DNA from: Salinibacter sp. 10B
GTDB lineage: Bacteria; Bacteroidota; Rhodothermia; Rhodothermales; Salinibacteraceae
NCBI RefSeq assembly: GCF_002954405.1
Contig: NZ_MQWC01000004.1
Location: 384,318 to 448,317 of the forward strand
Direction of reading: 5' to 3'
DNA: 64,000 bases
This document shows, piece after piece, positions 55,501 through 64,000 of the stretch. Position numbers and translations under genes: made by a program. The notes beneath the pieces were generated by a model. That model worked only from the letters and a program-made list of their open reading frames with translations. It was not told where the DNA came from and made no database searches. The stretch's first letter is position 1, and the number at the start of each line of letters is the position of its first letter.

Positions 55501-55673
55501 ATTGGAAGCACGACGTACTTCAGTACCGCCGCGTGGTGGTAAACCCACTGTCGGAGACGACTCCAAACAGAAATGGGAGGAGTAGCAACTTCTTTTTCGG
55601 GGGCAATGTACCACCCGGCCGTCGCTTCGTATTCAGTATCGTCCGCCATCGACGAGAGGAAGTAAGAGCTCAT
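52512..55673 (-). CDS. Large bifunctional class A-like penicillin-binding protein
   Basis: This 1053-residue protein has one transmembrane helix (about 49-67), a divergent GT51 glycosyltransferase domain and a transpeptidase domain. GT51 residues include Glu196 (YIENREL), GGSTLATQLTK (233-243) and Glu286 (IVKEYIN). The transpeptidase catalytic set is Ser528-x-x-Lys531 (GSTAK), Ser633-x-Asn635 (SAN) and Lys953-Thr-Gly (GKTGTG). The SxN-to-KTG gap is about 320 residues, clearly longer than usual, suggesting an insertion. ATG 55649 is an alternative start. It would build peptidoglycan in the periplasm. It is upstream of the MFS transporter gene on the same strand. Confidence 0.85.
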   Translation of the reverse strand: MSSYFLSSMADDTEYEATAGWYIAPEKEVATPPISVWSRLRQWVYHHAAVLKYVVLPIVIIALAAIEMRTSVGQAVILSNWAGAMTYEVQAGPSSRIRYPEHGPYNERMGYSSLPAMIEGLTERQYEVTEQSKMSLPMAWTMDLGLYPIYRHKDQAGLEIQDHRTRKLFESPYPGKAYTDPDSIPDMVWRSLLYIENRELLDRSQEYKNPAVEWDRFALAAFQRVVSGGEGPGGSTLATQLTKVRHSVGGRTNSVPEKLQQMASASLMAYRNGMETLNERKHIVKEYINQLPLAATANHGEVNGLGDGLRAWYGSDFDAVNDVLTQVPSDSAITAEKLERRAIAYRQVLSLILSTRSPSWYLVRPEGPDDLARLTDRYLPLMARAGIITDRLCQKALKTDVTVLSRAPSRPEASYVTQKAANSVRMELLRKLRITNLPALNRLDLTVHTTFDRNVQQAVADVLSQLEDSVYLREKGLHSMIGDGAPENINYSVVLFERRPHANVLRMQADNVDGPFDVNQGSMLELGSTAKVRVLVTYLELVEQVYQAHAGKSPEMLRAVPVAEEDSITRWTLDYLIETPTADRAQVLAAAVERPISGDPAERFFTGGGIHVFQNYSHESDRTMTIRTAVQQSANLVFVRMMEDVVNYHIARLPGQAYSMLEDPSDQRRTEYLERFAVHEGSLFLSRYLRAYKSKAPRGEVLAALGQRHTTSARRLAWAFRSVFPEGGREAFGQFLRTYAADAESITSEQVEQWYHDSNPDGISWQDRGYLSGIHPLELWLVGYLYTHPAAGYSEVMSASVDVRQSVYQWLYENRKRTQDPRIRTILEQEAFGEIHKMWTRLGYPFERLIPTLATALGSSADRPAALAELMGILVREGKRYPTVRIDSLHFAANTPFETKLEHEVPAPTQVLSPELSQVVLDVLQDVVERGTAVRARGAITMPDGTEMAIGGKTGTGDNRVYSTGADGTRTSVAMSRTSTFVFNAGERFFGTVVAYVEGPEADNYQFTSSLTTSILQLIGPHLTPLLETPPGEAEGGNASLQVARSMNTTKSP

Positions 55674-56087
55674 TCGTTGCGTAGGTATAATGAGAGAGAT
55701 TCTCCCGACGTGGCCCAATCGATTTGGAAGGGGCAAATCGACCGATGGGGCAACGATACCACAAAGTCGGAAACTCTCTCATTCTACGGTCATCCTCTAC
55801 GTCTCGTGCAGAGGGGAGTTCAGGAGCATGCCGGTCAAGCGTCGTGGATTCCCTTCTACCCTCGATTCGGCACAGGTCACCGCCTCATACTCTCTCCGAA
55901 CGATCAATGTGCACTGAAAGCCATTGTCGGAACGGACGGTCCGTCGCGAAGCACGCCTCGGGACGCGTCGTTCCGAAGCCCCTCGTAGCGAAGTGCACAG
56001 TCCTCCCTATCCATTGGTATAACGCCCCGAACCCGCCCCTCGTGGTCGCCGTTGCAGTTTCGCTTTTGCTCTATTGCCGAAGTTCTT
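55674..56087. other. Intergenic gap between divergent genes (414 bp)
   Basis: This divergent gap holds the promoters of the penicillin-binding protein and sirtuin genes. TATAAT occurs at 55686-55691 on the plus strand but has no matching -35. No gene is supported. Confidence 0.5.
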
Positions 56088-56960
56088 ATGCCCCACCCTG
56101 CCCCTTGGATTGGCTTCGAAAGCCTGACCCGTCTTTTTCGGAATCGATCCGTGGCCGTACTGAGCGGAGCGGGCGTCAGCACCGAATCCGGCATTCCTGA
56201 TTATCGCGGGCCCGAAACGAAGAACACCGACCATACGCCCATCCAGTACCGCGAATTTCTAGAGGAGCCGGAGACACGGCGTCACTACTGGGCGCGCAGT
56301 GCCGTGGGCTGGCCCACCTTCGACGCCGCTTCTCCAAATGAGGGTCACCGAGCCCTTGCCGCCCTTGAGGCAGCCGGGCTCGTCACCGGCATCATCACCC
56401 AAAACGTCGACCGTCTGCATCAAGCCGCCGGCAGTGAACGGGTCGTGGAATTGCACGGCGCCTTGGCGGAGGTCCGGTGTCTCAACTGCGGGGCCCTCAG
56501 CTCTCGACGCACGCTCCAAGAGCGGTTAACCCAACTCAACCCCGGCTGGTCGGCACGGGCTGCTGACCTTGCTCCCGACGGTGATGCGAACCTTCCCCGA
56601 TCGGCGACCCGCTCGTTCCGCGTGCCCGACTGTCGCTCCTGTGGCGGAATTCTCAAACCCCACGTCGTGTTTTTTGGAGAAAATGCCGCTTCCGATCGCG
56701 TGGAGGAGGCCTGGTCCCTCCTGGCAGCGTCGGACGCCTTGTTGGTCGCAGGCTCCTCCCTCACGGTCTACTCGGGCTTTCGCTTCGTCCGGCAAGCGGC
56801 GCAGACCGACCGGCCTGTGGGCATCGTCAATCTGGGTGAAACTCGAGGTACGCCTCTTGCATCAGTACACGTGGACGGCAAGACGGGCGAGGTGCTGCCG
56901 CAACTTGTAAATGCCCTCGGGCTTTCTCCGGAGTCCTCTCCTTCGTCGTCCTCAGCGTAG
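56088..56960 (+). CDS. NAD-dependent protein deacylase, sirtuin family
   Basis: This 290-residue protein is a full Sir2/CobB family sirtuin. It shows the NAD-binding GAGVSTESGIPDYRG (27-41), TQNVDRLH (104-111), catalytic His123 (VELHG), a zinc ribbon with Cys131, Cys134, Cys182 and Cys185, and KPHVVFFGE. It removes acyl groups from lysines using NAD. ATG 56088 is preferred over an upstream TTG at 56052. It is directly followed, 18 bp later, by a UvrD-type helicase gene, so both are probably co-transcribed. Confidence 0.95.
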   Translation: MPHPAPWIGFESLTRLFRNRSVAVLSGAGVSTESGIPDYRGPETKNTDHTPIQYREFLEEPETRRHYWARSAVGWPTFDAASPNEGHRALAALEAAGLVTGIITQNVDRLHQAAGSERVVELHGALAEVRCLNCGALSSRRTLQERLTQLNPGWSARAADLAPDGDANLPRSATRSFRVPDCRSCGGILKPHVVFFGENAASDRVEEAWSLLAASDALLVAGSSLTVYSGFRFVRQAAQTDRPVGIVNLGETRGTPLASVHVDGKTGEVLPQLVNALGLSPESSPSSSSA

Positions 56961-56978
56961 TTCCCCCTCGACAATAAA

Positions 56979-59633
56979 ATGGTCACTCCGGACACCTTGA
57001 CGGCCGAACAACGGACCGTCGTCCGGCATGGCACGGGACCAGCGGTCGTCCTTGCCGTCCCGGGTGCCGGCAAGACGACAGCCCTCGTTCACCGTCTCCG
57101 ACACCTTGTGCGAGAGCGCGACGTAGCCCCGAATCGTCTTCTGGCCTGTTCCTTCAATCGAGACACAACCCGAGACCTCTCCGCCGCCCTTGAGGCGCAC
57201 GGACTCCGTGGGATCGATGTGCGCACGCTCCATAGCCTCGGCTATGCCATCCTTCGGCAGGCGAACAGCGCCTCCGCTACTTCAGTCGATCGTCCAGACG
57301 CAACGGCGTACGACCTTGCCCGTCAGGCCCTTCGAGATCTTGCAGTCAAGCGAAACCAGAACAGGGACGATCTGGGCATCTCGCCCCCCGACCTCGTGGA
57401 TCAAATCGCTGCCTGGAAACAACAGCTCGCCTATCCGGATCTCGACGCTGCCGATCTTCCCCCTGACGGACGCGACTGTGCACAGCAGGCTGCACACGAC
57501 AACGAGGACTATCTCATGCTCTATCGTCGCTTCGAACACCATCGGCGAGCGGCGGGCACCTTAACGTACCCCGACATGGTTCGGGACGGATGGGCAACAG
57601 TATTACGTGAGGATGCCCTCCGGGCGGGTCTTCAGCAGGCCTACGACTACGTGCTGGTGGACGAGTTTCAAGACGTGAGCCGTGCCCAGTTTCAGCTGCT
57701 GGACCTCCTCACGGCCCGGCACCGAAACCTCATGGTGATTGGGGATGACGATCAGTGCATCTATGGGTGGCGAGGGGCCTCCCCCTCTTATCTCCGCCGC
57801 TTCGCCGACCAGTACGATGCCACCACGTACCGGATGCAGGCCTCCTTTCGACTGCCCGGCGCTCCCCTTGTACTGGCTAATGCAGTCATCGGTCACAATG
57901 AGACCCGCTCCTCAAAGCGGATCCGTCTCGTACGCGGCTTTGAAGGCGATGCGCGACTCATCGAGGCAAATTCCCCTGCCACCGAAGCCGCCCGCATCGC
58001 CGATCGAATCCATCGGCTGTGGGCCGAGGAGGAGGTTTCGTTCGATGAAATGGCGATTTTGGTGCGCACGTACGGGCAAACCCCCCCTCTCGAACAGGCC
58101 CTTCTCGACCGTGAACTGCCGTACACCATCCAGGGACACGCCCCGTTTTACCGTCGGCGTCCGGTGCAGACGCTACTCCGCTACCTCTACTGGGCCGTGC
58201 TGGAGCGCCGCCGCCGGACAAACGATGGGTTTCCCTCCCCACAGCAGGTCGAGCAATACACCGATCGATTCAGGCAGATTGTGAATGCCCCAAACCGGTA
58301 CGTGGCCCGCGGACGTCTCGACCACATTGTACAAGAGGTGCATGCACAGCACACATCAGTACTGGACGTGACGGCGCGTCACCTGCCGGACATGCATGAG
58401 CGGACGGCCGAGCGCGTAGACGCCTTCCTTGACGTCGCCGAAGGACTGGTGCATCGTCTCGACGCTCCGGCAGACACCACACTGGAATGGCTCGTGGAGG
58501 CCATCGGCTATGAAACGGCGCTTCGCGAACGAAGTGCGTCCTCCGAGCGGGGAATGGCCCGCGTTCAAACAGTACAATCCCTTATTCGGTACGCCCACGC
58601 CCACGATACAGCTCTCGCCCTCTTGAACGACGTGCGGTCCCTTGCAACCGAGCAGGCGGACACGACGAAAGCCAACGCCGCAATCGACATTCGATCAATC
58701 CACCGGGCAAAGGGACTGGAGTGGCCGGTCGTCATCCTTCCCGGGTGTACGGAGGGGACCTTCCCGCTGAAGCAGGACGGCGCATCGGCGCCGGATGTGG
58801 CGGAGGAGCGTCGCCTCTTCTACGTCGGAGTGACGAGGACGCAGCAGCAGCTATACCTGTCTACGCCCTCGTCCCGCTCCCGATTTCTCGACGAAGCCGA
58901 AGTCGACACGCGACTTCCCCTCTCCCGAGCGATCCAAACGGCGCTCACCACAGATCCGTCCGCTCTCTCCGACGAACAACTCGCCCATCTCTGCCGGGGC
59001 CTTGTTGACCTGAAACTCGAGACGTACATCCAACAAGAATGGTCGCCGAGCGCACCATATAAAGACGCGCTGCGAACCCGGCTCCGCGACTTTTCGTCGC
59101 TTCTCACGGACGCCCAGGACCGATGGAAAGCATATCAGCAGGCGCTCGATGAATACGAGCAGGCACAAGACGAGGCTCGTACCAAGGTTCAGAATCGAGT
59201 GCAGACGCTCCAAGAATCGCTCGGAGATGTGCAATTCACGGCGCGTCACGATGCATCCGAAGCCTTCTATCCGGACGACGCCATCTTTCGTTTTGAGTGG
59301 GCGTCGGACGAAACAGAGATTGAGGTGCACTGGAACGATACACAGATCGGCCTTCTCAATCCCCTCCGATCCGGTGCCCTCGATGCCCAGGCGGTCATGG
59401 CACTTCCCTGGACGCAGTTGGTCGGTCGCTTTGCGAGCATGGGGCGCGGACGCGACCGGCTGCGGTTCACCATTGATTGGACCGAAACGAAAGCCGCCTG
59501 GAGTGCCGCGGCGATGCAAGCCCAAACGGCCCCTACTCCTCCCGATGAACGGTCTTCCCTCCTGGCCCGTGCGGACGTCTCGGACGGCTGTCATCTCCTC
59601 CTTGACCGACTGGCTCCTTCAACAGATGAGTAG
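56979..59633 (+). CDS. UvrD/Rep-type ATP-dependent DNA helicase with extra C-terminal domain
   Basis: This 884-residue SF1 helicase has Walker A VPGAGKTT (28-34, Lys32), Walker B VDEFQDVS around 226-233 followed by IGDDDQCIYGWRGASPSYL, and motifs V and VI (IDIRSIHRAKGLEWPVVILP and FYVGVTRTQQQLYLS near 614-627). It would unwind DNA 3' to 5' in repair or replication restart. Beyond residue about 640 the C-terminal quarter has no recognised domain and includes a Gln/Glu-rich coiled coil (about 715-750). It follows the sirtuin gene by 18 bp. Confidence 0.92.
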   Translation: MVTPDTLTAEQRTVVRHGTGPAVVLAVPGAGKTTALVHRLRHLVRERDVAPNRLLACSFNRDTTRDLSAALEAHGLRGIDVRTLHSLGYAILRQANSASATSVDRPDATAYDLARQALRDLAVKRNQNRDDLGISPPDLVDQIAAWKQQLAYPDLDAADLPPDGRDCAQQAAHDNEDYLMLYRRFEHHRRAAGTLTYPDMVRDGWATVLREDALRAGLQQAYDYVLVDEFQDVSRAQFQLLDLLTARHRNLMVIGDDDQCIYGWRGASPSYLRRFADQYDATTYRMQASFRLPGAPLVLANAVIGHNETRSSKRIRLVRGFEGDARLIEANSPATEAARIADRIHRLWAEEEVSFDEMAILVRTYGQTPPLEQALLDRELPYTIQGHAPFYRRRPVQTLLRYLYWAVLERRRRTNDGFPSPQQVEQYTDRFRQIVNAPNRYVARGRLDHIVQEVHAQHTSVLDVTARHLPDMHERTAERVDAFLDVAEGLVHRLDAPADTTLEWLVEAIGYETALRERSASSERGMARVQTVQSLIRYAHAHDTALALLNDVRSLATEQADTTKANAAIDIRSIHRAKGLEWPVVILPGCTEGTFPLKQDGASAPDVAEERRLFYVGVTRTQQQLYLSTPSSRSRFLDEAEVDTRLPLSRAIQTALTTDPSALSDEQLAHLCRGLVDLKLETYIQQEWSPSAPYKDALRTRLRDFSSLLTDAQDRWKAYQQALDEYEQAQDEARTKVQNRVQTLQESLGDVQFTARHDASEAFYPDDAIFRFEWASDETEIEVHWNDTQIGLLNPLRSGALDAQAVMALPWTQLVGRFASMGRGRDRLRFTIDWTETKAAWSAAAMQAQTAPTPPDERSSLLARADVSDGCHLLLDRLAPSTDE

Positions 59634-59763
59634 CTCTCGTTCCTTGCCCCGTGGCCCCAAAGGGCCGAAGGGCGTTCTACGGGATGTGAGTCCTGTTTTC
59701 CGAAAGGTCGTTGCAGGCCCTGTGAACATTTGCTGACGCCGGAACCTAGAGCGGCGCCTCGTC

Positions 59764-59769
59764 TATATT
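59764..59769 (+). promoter_or_regulatory. Possible -10 element of tRNA-Asp
   Basis: TATATT lies 22 bp upstream of the tRNA. The -35 partner is not clear, so this is a tentative assignment. Confidence 0.3.
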
Positions 59770-59791
59770 CCCGTGCTCAAATAGAGAAGAC

Positions 59792-59865
59792 GGGCCGGTA
59801 GTTCAGTGGTCTAGAATGCTGCCCTGTCACGGCAGAGGTCGCGGGTTCAAATCCCGTCCGGCCCG
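59792..59865 (+). tRNA. tRNA-Asp (anticodon GTC)
   Basis: This is a complete 74-base cloverleaf without encoded CCA. The acceptor stem is GGGCCGG with CCGGCCC and the discriminator base is G. The anticodon stem is CTGCC with GGCAG around the loop CTGTCAC, giving anticodon GTC at 59826-59828 (Asp). The T arm GCGGGTTCAAATCCCGT is typical. A strong terminator hairpin follows immediately. Confidence 0.97.
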
Positions 59866-59869
59866 CTTC

Positions 59870-59909
59870 GCCGCCTATTCCGAACCTGTTCGGGATAGGC
59901 GGCTTTTTT
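59870..59909 (+). terminator. Rho-independent terminator of tRNA-Asp
   Basis: GCCGCCTATTCCGAAC and GTTCGGGATAGGCGGC form a long stem with one G-T wobble, and TTTTTT follows at 59904-59909. It lies 4 bp after the tRNA and ends its transcript before the downstream aldo/keto reductase gene. Confidence 0.9.
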
Positions 59910-59953
59910 ATTTCTCCAACGTTCTCCGATTTCTGCACACCCCTCCCCCTTCC

Positions 59954-60940
59954 ATGGAATATCGTCGCCTGGGTCGCTCCGGCCTCAAAGTCTCTGCCCT
60001 CTCCTACGGCTCCTGGGTCACGTTCGGAGACCAAATCGATACCGACCGCGCGGCCGAGTGCATGCAGATCGCGTATGACCACGGCGTTAATTTCTTTGAC
60101 AATGCAGAAGCATATGCGGGCGGTCAGTCCGAAACCATGATGGGCGAAATCATTCAGGAGAACGGCTGGGACCGCACCGACCTCGTCCTTTCCACTAAGA
60201 TCTTCTGGGGCGGCGACGGCCCAAACGACCAAGGCCTCTCTCGAAAGCACATCCTTGAAGGCACGAGAGCCGCTCTGGACCGGCTGCAGACCGACTATGT
60301 GGACCTTGTCTATTGCCACCGGCCCGACGTGGAAACGCCGATTGAGGAAACGGTGCGGGCAATGAACTACCTTGTGAACCAGGGCTATGCCCACTACTGG
60401 GGCACGAGTGAATGGAGTGCCCAACAGATCCGCCATGCCTACGAGCTGGCGCGGCGCGAGCATCTGGTGCCTCCCACCATGGAGCAGCCGCAATACAACA
60501 TGTTTCACCGCGAACGCGTGGAGCGGGAGTACTCACTTCTCTACGATGACATCGGCCTTGGCACCACGGTGTGGAGCCCCCTCGCGAGTGGCTTGCTCAC
60601 TGGCAAGTACAACGACGGCATTCCCGACGACAGCCGTCTCGCCACCGAGGGTTATGAATGGCTGCAAGACCACGTCCTTCTGGAGGAGCGGATCGAAAAA
60701 GTACAAAAGCTATCCGACGTTGCTGACGACCTTGGATGCGCGACTGCACAACTGGCCCTCGCCTGGTGTCTTCAGACCCCGAATGTGAGCACCGTCATCA
60801 CGGGCGCCTCCAAGCCCTCCCAGGTTGAGGAAAATATGCAGGCCCTCGACGTAGCCGATCACCTCGATGCAGAGACGATGGGGCGGATCGAATCTATCCT
60901 CGACAACGAGCCTGCCGCGAGACCAAATCATCGCGAATAG
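59954..60940 (+). CDS. Aldo/keto reductase (Kv-beta/YghZ-like)
   Basis: This 328-residue enzyme is an NADPH-dependent aldo/keto reductase. The catalytic tetrad is Asp49 and Tyr54 (NFFDNAEAY), Lys82 (LSTKIFW) and His122 (YCHRPD). The opening [19 protein letters not shown] and the segments [10 protein letters not shown] and [11 protein letters not shown] place it with the K-channel beta subunit/YghZ group, which reduces aldehydes such as methylglyoxal. Start ATG 59954; a longer in-frame reading would run back through the tRNA and its terminator. It converges on the glycosyltransferase gene. Confidence 0.93.
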   Translation: MEYRRLGRSGLKVSALSYGSWVTFGDQIDTDRAAECMQIAYDHGVNFFDNAEAYAGGQSETMMGEIIQENGWDRTDLVLSTKIFWGGDGPNDQGLSRKHILEGTRAALDRLQTDYVDLVYCHRPDVETPIEETVRAMNYLVNQGYAHYWGTSEWSAQQIRHAYELARREHLVPPTMEQPQYNMFHRERVEREYSLLYDDIGLGTTVWSPLASGLLTGKYNDGIPDDSRLATEGYEWLQDHVLLEERIEKVQKLSDVADDLGCATAQLALAWCLQTPNVSTVITGASKPSQVEENMQALDVADHLDAETMGRIESILDNEPAARPNHRE

Positions 60941-60953
60941 CACACGAGATCGG

Positions 60954-61988
60954 TTACGTGCGTCCTACCGACGGACTCGCCTCCCCAGTGGATTCGTTTT
61001 CCGGTAGGAGGGCCTCTCCCACCACGTAGGAGTCCGGGTCCTCCATTCGGGGCTGGATTACCATTTCTCCAAGAAGACCCGTCGTAAACATTTGGGCCCC
61101 GAAGAGAATGAGAAGCAGGCCCAGCAGGAGTAGAGGCCGATCCCCCAGCGGATTGCCAAACACGAGCTTCTCGATCGAGAGCCAGAGATTGATGACAAAC
61201 CCGGCCAGAAAGGTGATCGTACCCAGCCCCCCAAAGAAGTGCATGGGGCGAACCGCAAATCGAGTGAGAAACGTTACGGTCACAAGGTCGAGAAAGCCCT
61301 GAATAAAGCGCTCGACCCCAAACTTCGTCTCGCCGTATTTCCGAGCATGATGCCTCACCGGCTTTTCGGTGATGCGTGTGTAGCCGGCCCACTTGGCCAG
61401 CAGCGGAATGTAGCGGTGAAGCTCCCCATACACATTCACGCTCTTCACCACCTCGCGCCGGTAGGCCTTCAGCCCACAGTTGAAGTCGTGAAGCGGAAGC
61501 CCGGAGATTAGACGAGTGACCCAATTGAAGAAGCGACTGGGGATGGTTTTGCGGGGCGGGTCCTTGCGGTTTTTCTTCCACCCACTCACAAGATCGTAGC
61601 CTTCCTTCAATCGATCGATGAGCGCCGGAATTTCCGCAGGATCGTCCTGCAGATCCGCATCCATCGTCACCACATACTCGCCCTGCACCCGTTCGAAGCC
61701 AACCGCCAGCGCCGCCGATTTGCCGTAGTTGCGCTGAAAGCGAAGGCCTGCGAACCGGGGATCCTCTTCATGGAGCGCCTGCACAGCGTCCCAGGTTCCG
61801 TCCCGGGAGCCATCATCGACAATCCAAACCTGATACGAGAGACCTTCTCCGTCGCACGCCGCCCGAATCCGCTCGGCCAGCTCTGGCAGCGACGCCGCCT
61901 CCTCGTACGCAGGAATCACGATCGAGAGGTCTGGGGGAGACTCGGCGTCAGGGTCTGAAGACTGAGGGGACACGTGCTCCACGATCAA
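60954..61988 (-). CDS. Glycosyltransferase family 2, polyprenyl-phosphate type (DPM1/GtrB-like)
   Basis: This 344-residue protein has a GT-A glycosyltransferase domain. It opens with LSIVIPAYEEAASLPEL, then VWIVDDGSRDGTWD and VTMDADLQDDP, which carries the DxD metal site. The PSRFFNWVTRLISGLPLHDFNCGLKAYRR segment is typical of dolichol/undecaprenyl-phosphate sugar transferases. Two transmembrane helices near the C-terminus (about 233-255 and 268-292) anchor it, as in GtrB and ArnC. It would attach a sugar to a polyprenyl carrier for a surface glycan; the sugar is unknown. It lies downstream of gyrB on the same strand, 85 bp away. Confidence 0.9.
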   Translation of the reverse strand: MIVEHVSPQSSDPDAESPPDLSIVIPAYEEAASLPELAERIRAACDGEGLSYQVWIVDDGSRDGTWDAVQALHEEDPRFAGLRFQRNYGKSAALAVGFERVQGEYVVTMDADLQDDPAEIPALIDRLKEGYDLVSGWKKNRKDPPRKTIPSRFFNWVTRLISGLPLHDFNCGLKAYRREVVKSVNVYGELHRYIPLLAKWAGYTRITEKPVRHHARKYGETKFGVERFIQGFLDLVTVTFLTRFAVRPMHFFGGLGTITFLAGFVINLWLSIEKLVFGNPLGDRPLLLLGLLLILFGAQMFTTGLLGEMVIQPRMEDPDSYVVGEALLPENESTGEASPSVGRT

Positions 61989-62073
61989 AGAAACAAAACC
62001 TTGCCGTTAAGGATGCCGGCTCCGCAAAGCGGTACAGAATGACCGACGGTTCGCACTCTTCCCGCCGCCCTCG

Positions 62074-64000
<1,927 letters not shown>

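Noticed and set aside
54027-55988. A 653-residue plus-strand open frame across the penicillin-binding protein gene
   Set aside because: It is His/Arg/Pro/Gln-rich with no domain pattern, while the minus-strand frame has all PBP motifs; it is an antisense shadow in GC-rich DNA.
56088-59633. Sirtuin plus helicase as an anti-phage defence system
   Set aside because: The sirtuin is a canonical zinc-binding deacylase and the helicase a UvrD type, with housekeeping neighbours and no other defence genes.

Overview
The window is a GC-rich, densely coded stretch of bacterial chromosome with no insertion sequence, prophage or CRISPR array that I can see. Many predicted proteins are strongly acidic with Asp/Glu/Ser-rich linkers, and several families (HU-domain SPOR protein, DUF4097 protein, orphan ParA proteins) are at home in the Bacteroidota/Rhodothermota. 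Together these suggest a halophilic Rhodothermota, Salinibacter-like. This is inference from protein character and gene content; no 16S gene is present. dnaA lies at 29504-31198 and gyrB runs off the right edge, so the window may lie near the replication origin, but I found no canonical DnaA-box cluster.

Layout. 0.1-8.3 kb: small membrane protein, periplasmic penicillin-acylase-like Ntn hydrolase with an orphan ParA ATPase, Maf pyrophosphatase, a glutamine-amidotransferase-like protein, folB, a PfkB kinase and two ElaB/YqjD-like anchored proteins. 8.5-17.4 kb: an all-plus-strand envelope cluster with a 1007-aa TPR exported protein, an outer-membrane beta-barrel, a mini-HU protein, an HU-linker-TM-SPOR protein, ExbB, ExbD and two small overlapping unknown genes. 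17.8-29.2 kb: alaS, a Uma2-like nuclease, 3-methyladenine glycosylase, a DUF4097 protein, a thiolase, a CPBP membrane protease, a YyaL/SPATA20 thioredoxin-domain protein and glycerate 2-kinase.

29.5-39.4 kb: dnaA followed by a 790-bp gap, a TerB-like protein, hisI, yidD, a VWA protein, an ECF sigma factor overlapping a membrane protein (probable regulator), an orphan TRAP-type Tat lipoprotein, a small outer-membrane-like protein and a uracil-DNA-glycosylase-like protein. 39.5-49.1 kb: aroA, a second orphan ParA, thiE, the haem operon hemA-hemC-hemD and two tandem-domain universal stress proteins. 49.4-64 kb: a YbhN-type flippase-like protein, a small unknown gene with a strong terminator, an MFS transporter, a large divergent bifunctional penicillin-binding protein, a sirtuin with an adjacent UvrD-type helicase, tRNA-Asp(GTC) with its terminator, an aldo/keto reductase, a polyprenyl-phosphate-type glycosyltransferase and the 3' part of gyrB.

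Most genes are housekeeping. The most unusual assembly is the 8.5-16.5 kb cluster. There, a cytoplasmic HU-like domain is tethered through an acidic linker and one membrane segment to a peptidoglycan-binding SPOR domain, beside an ExbB/ExbD proton channel that has no visible TonB/TolA partner. It may connect nucleoid, inner membrane, cell wall and outer membrane.
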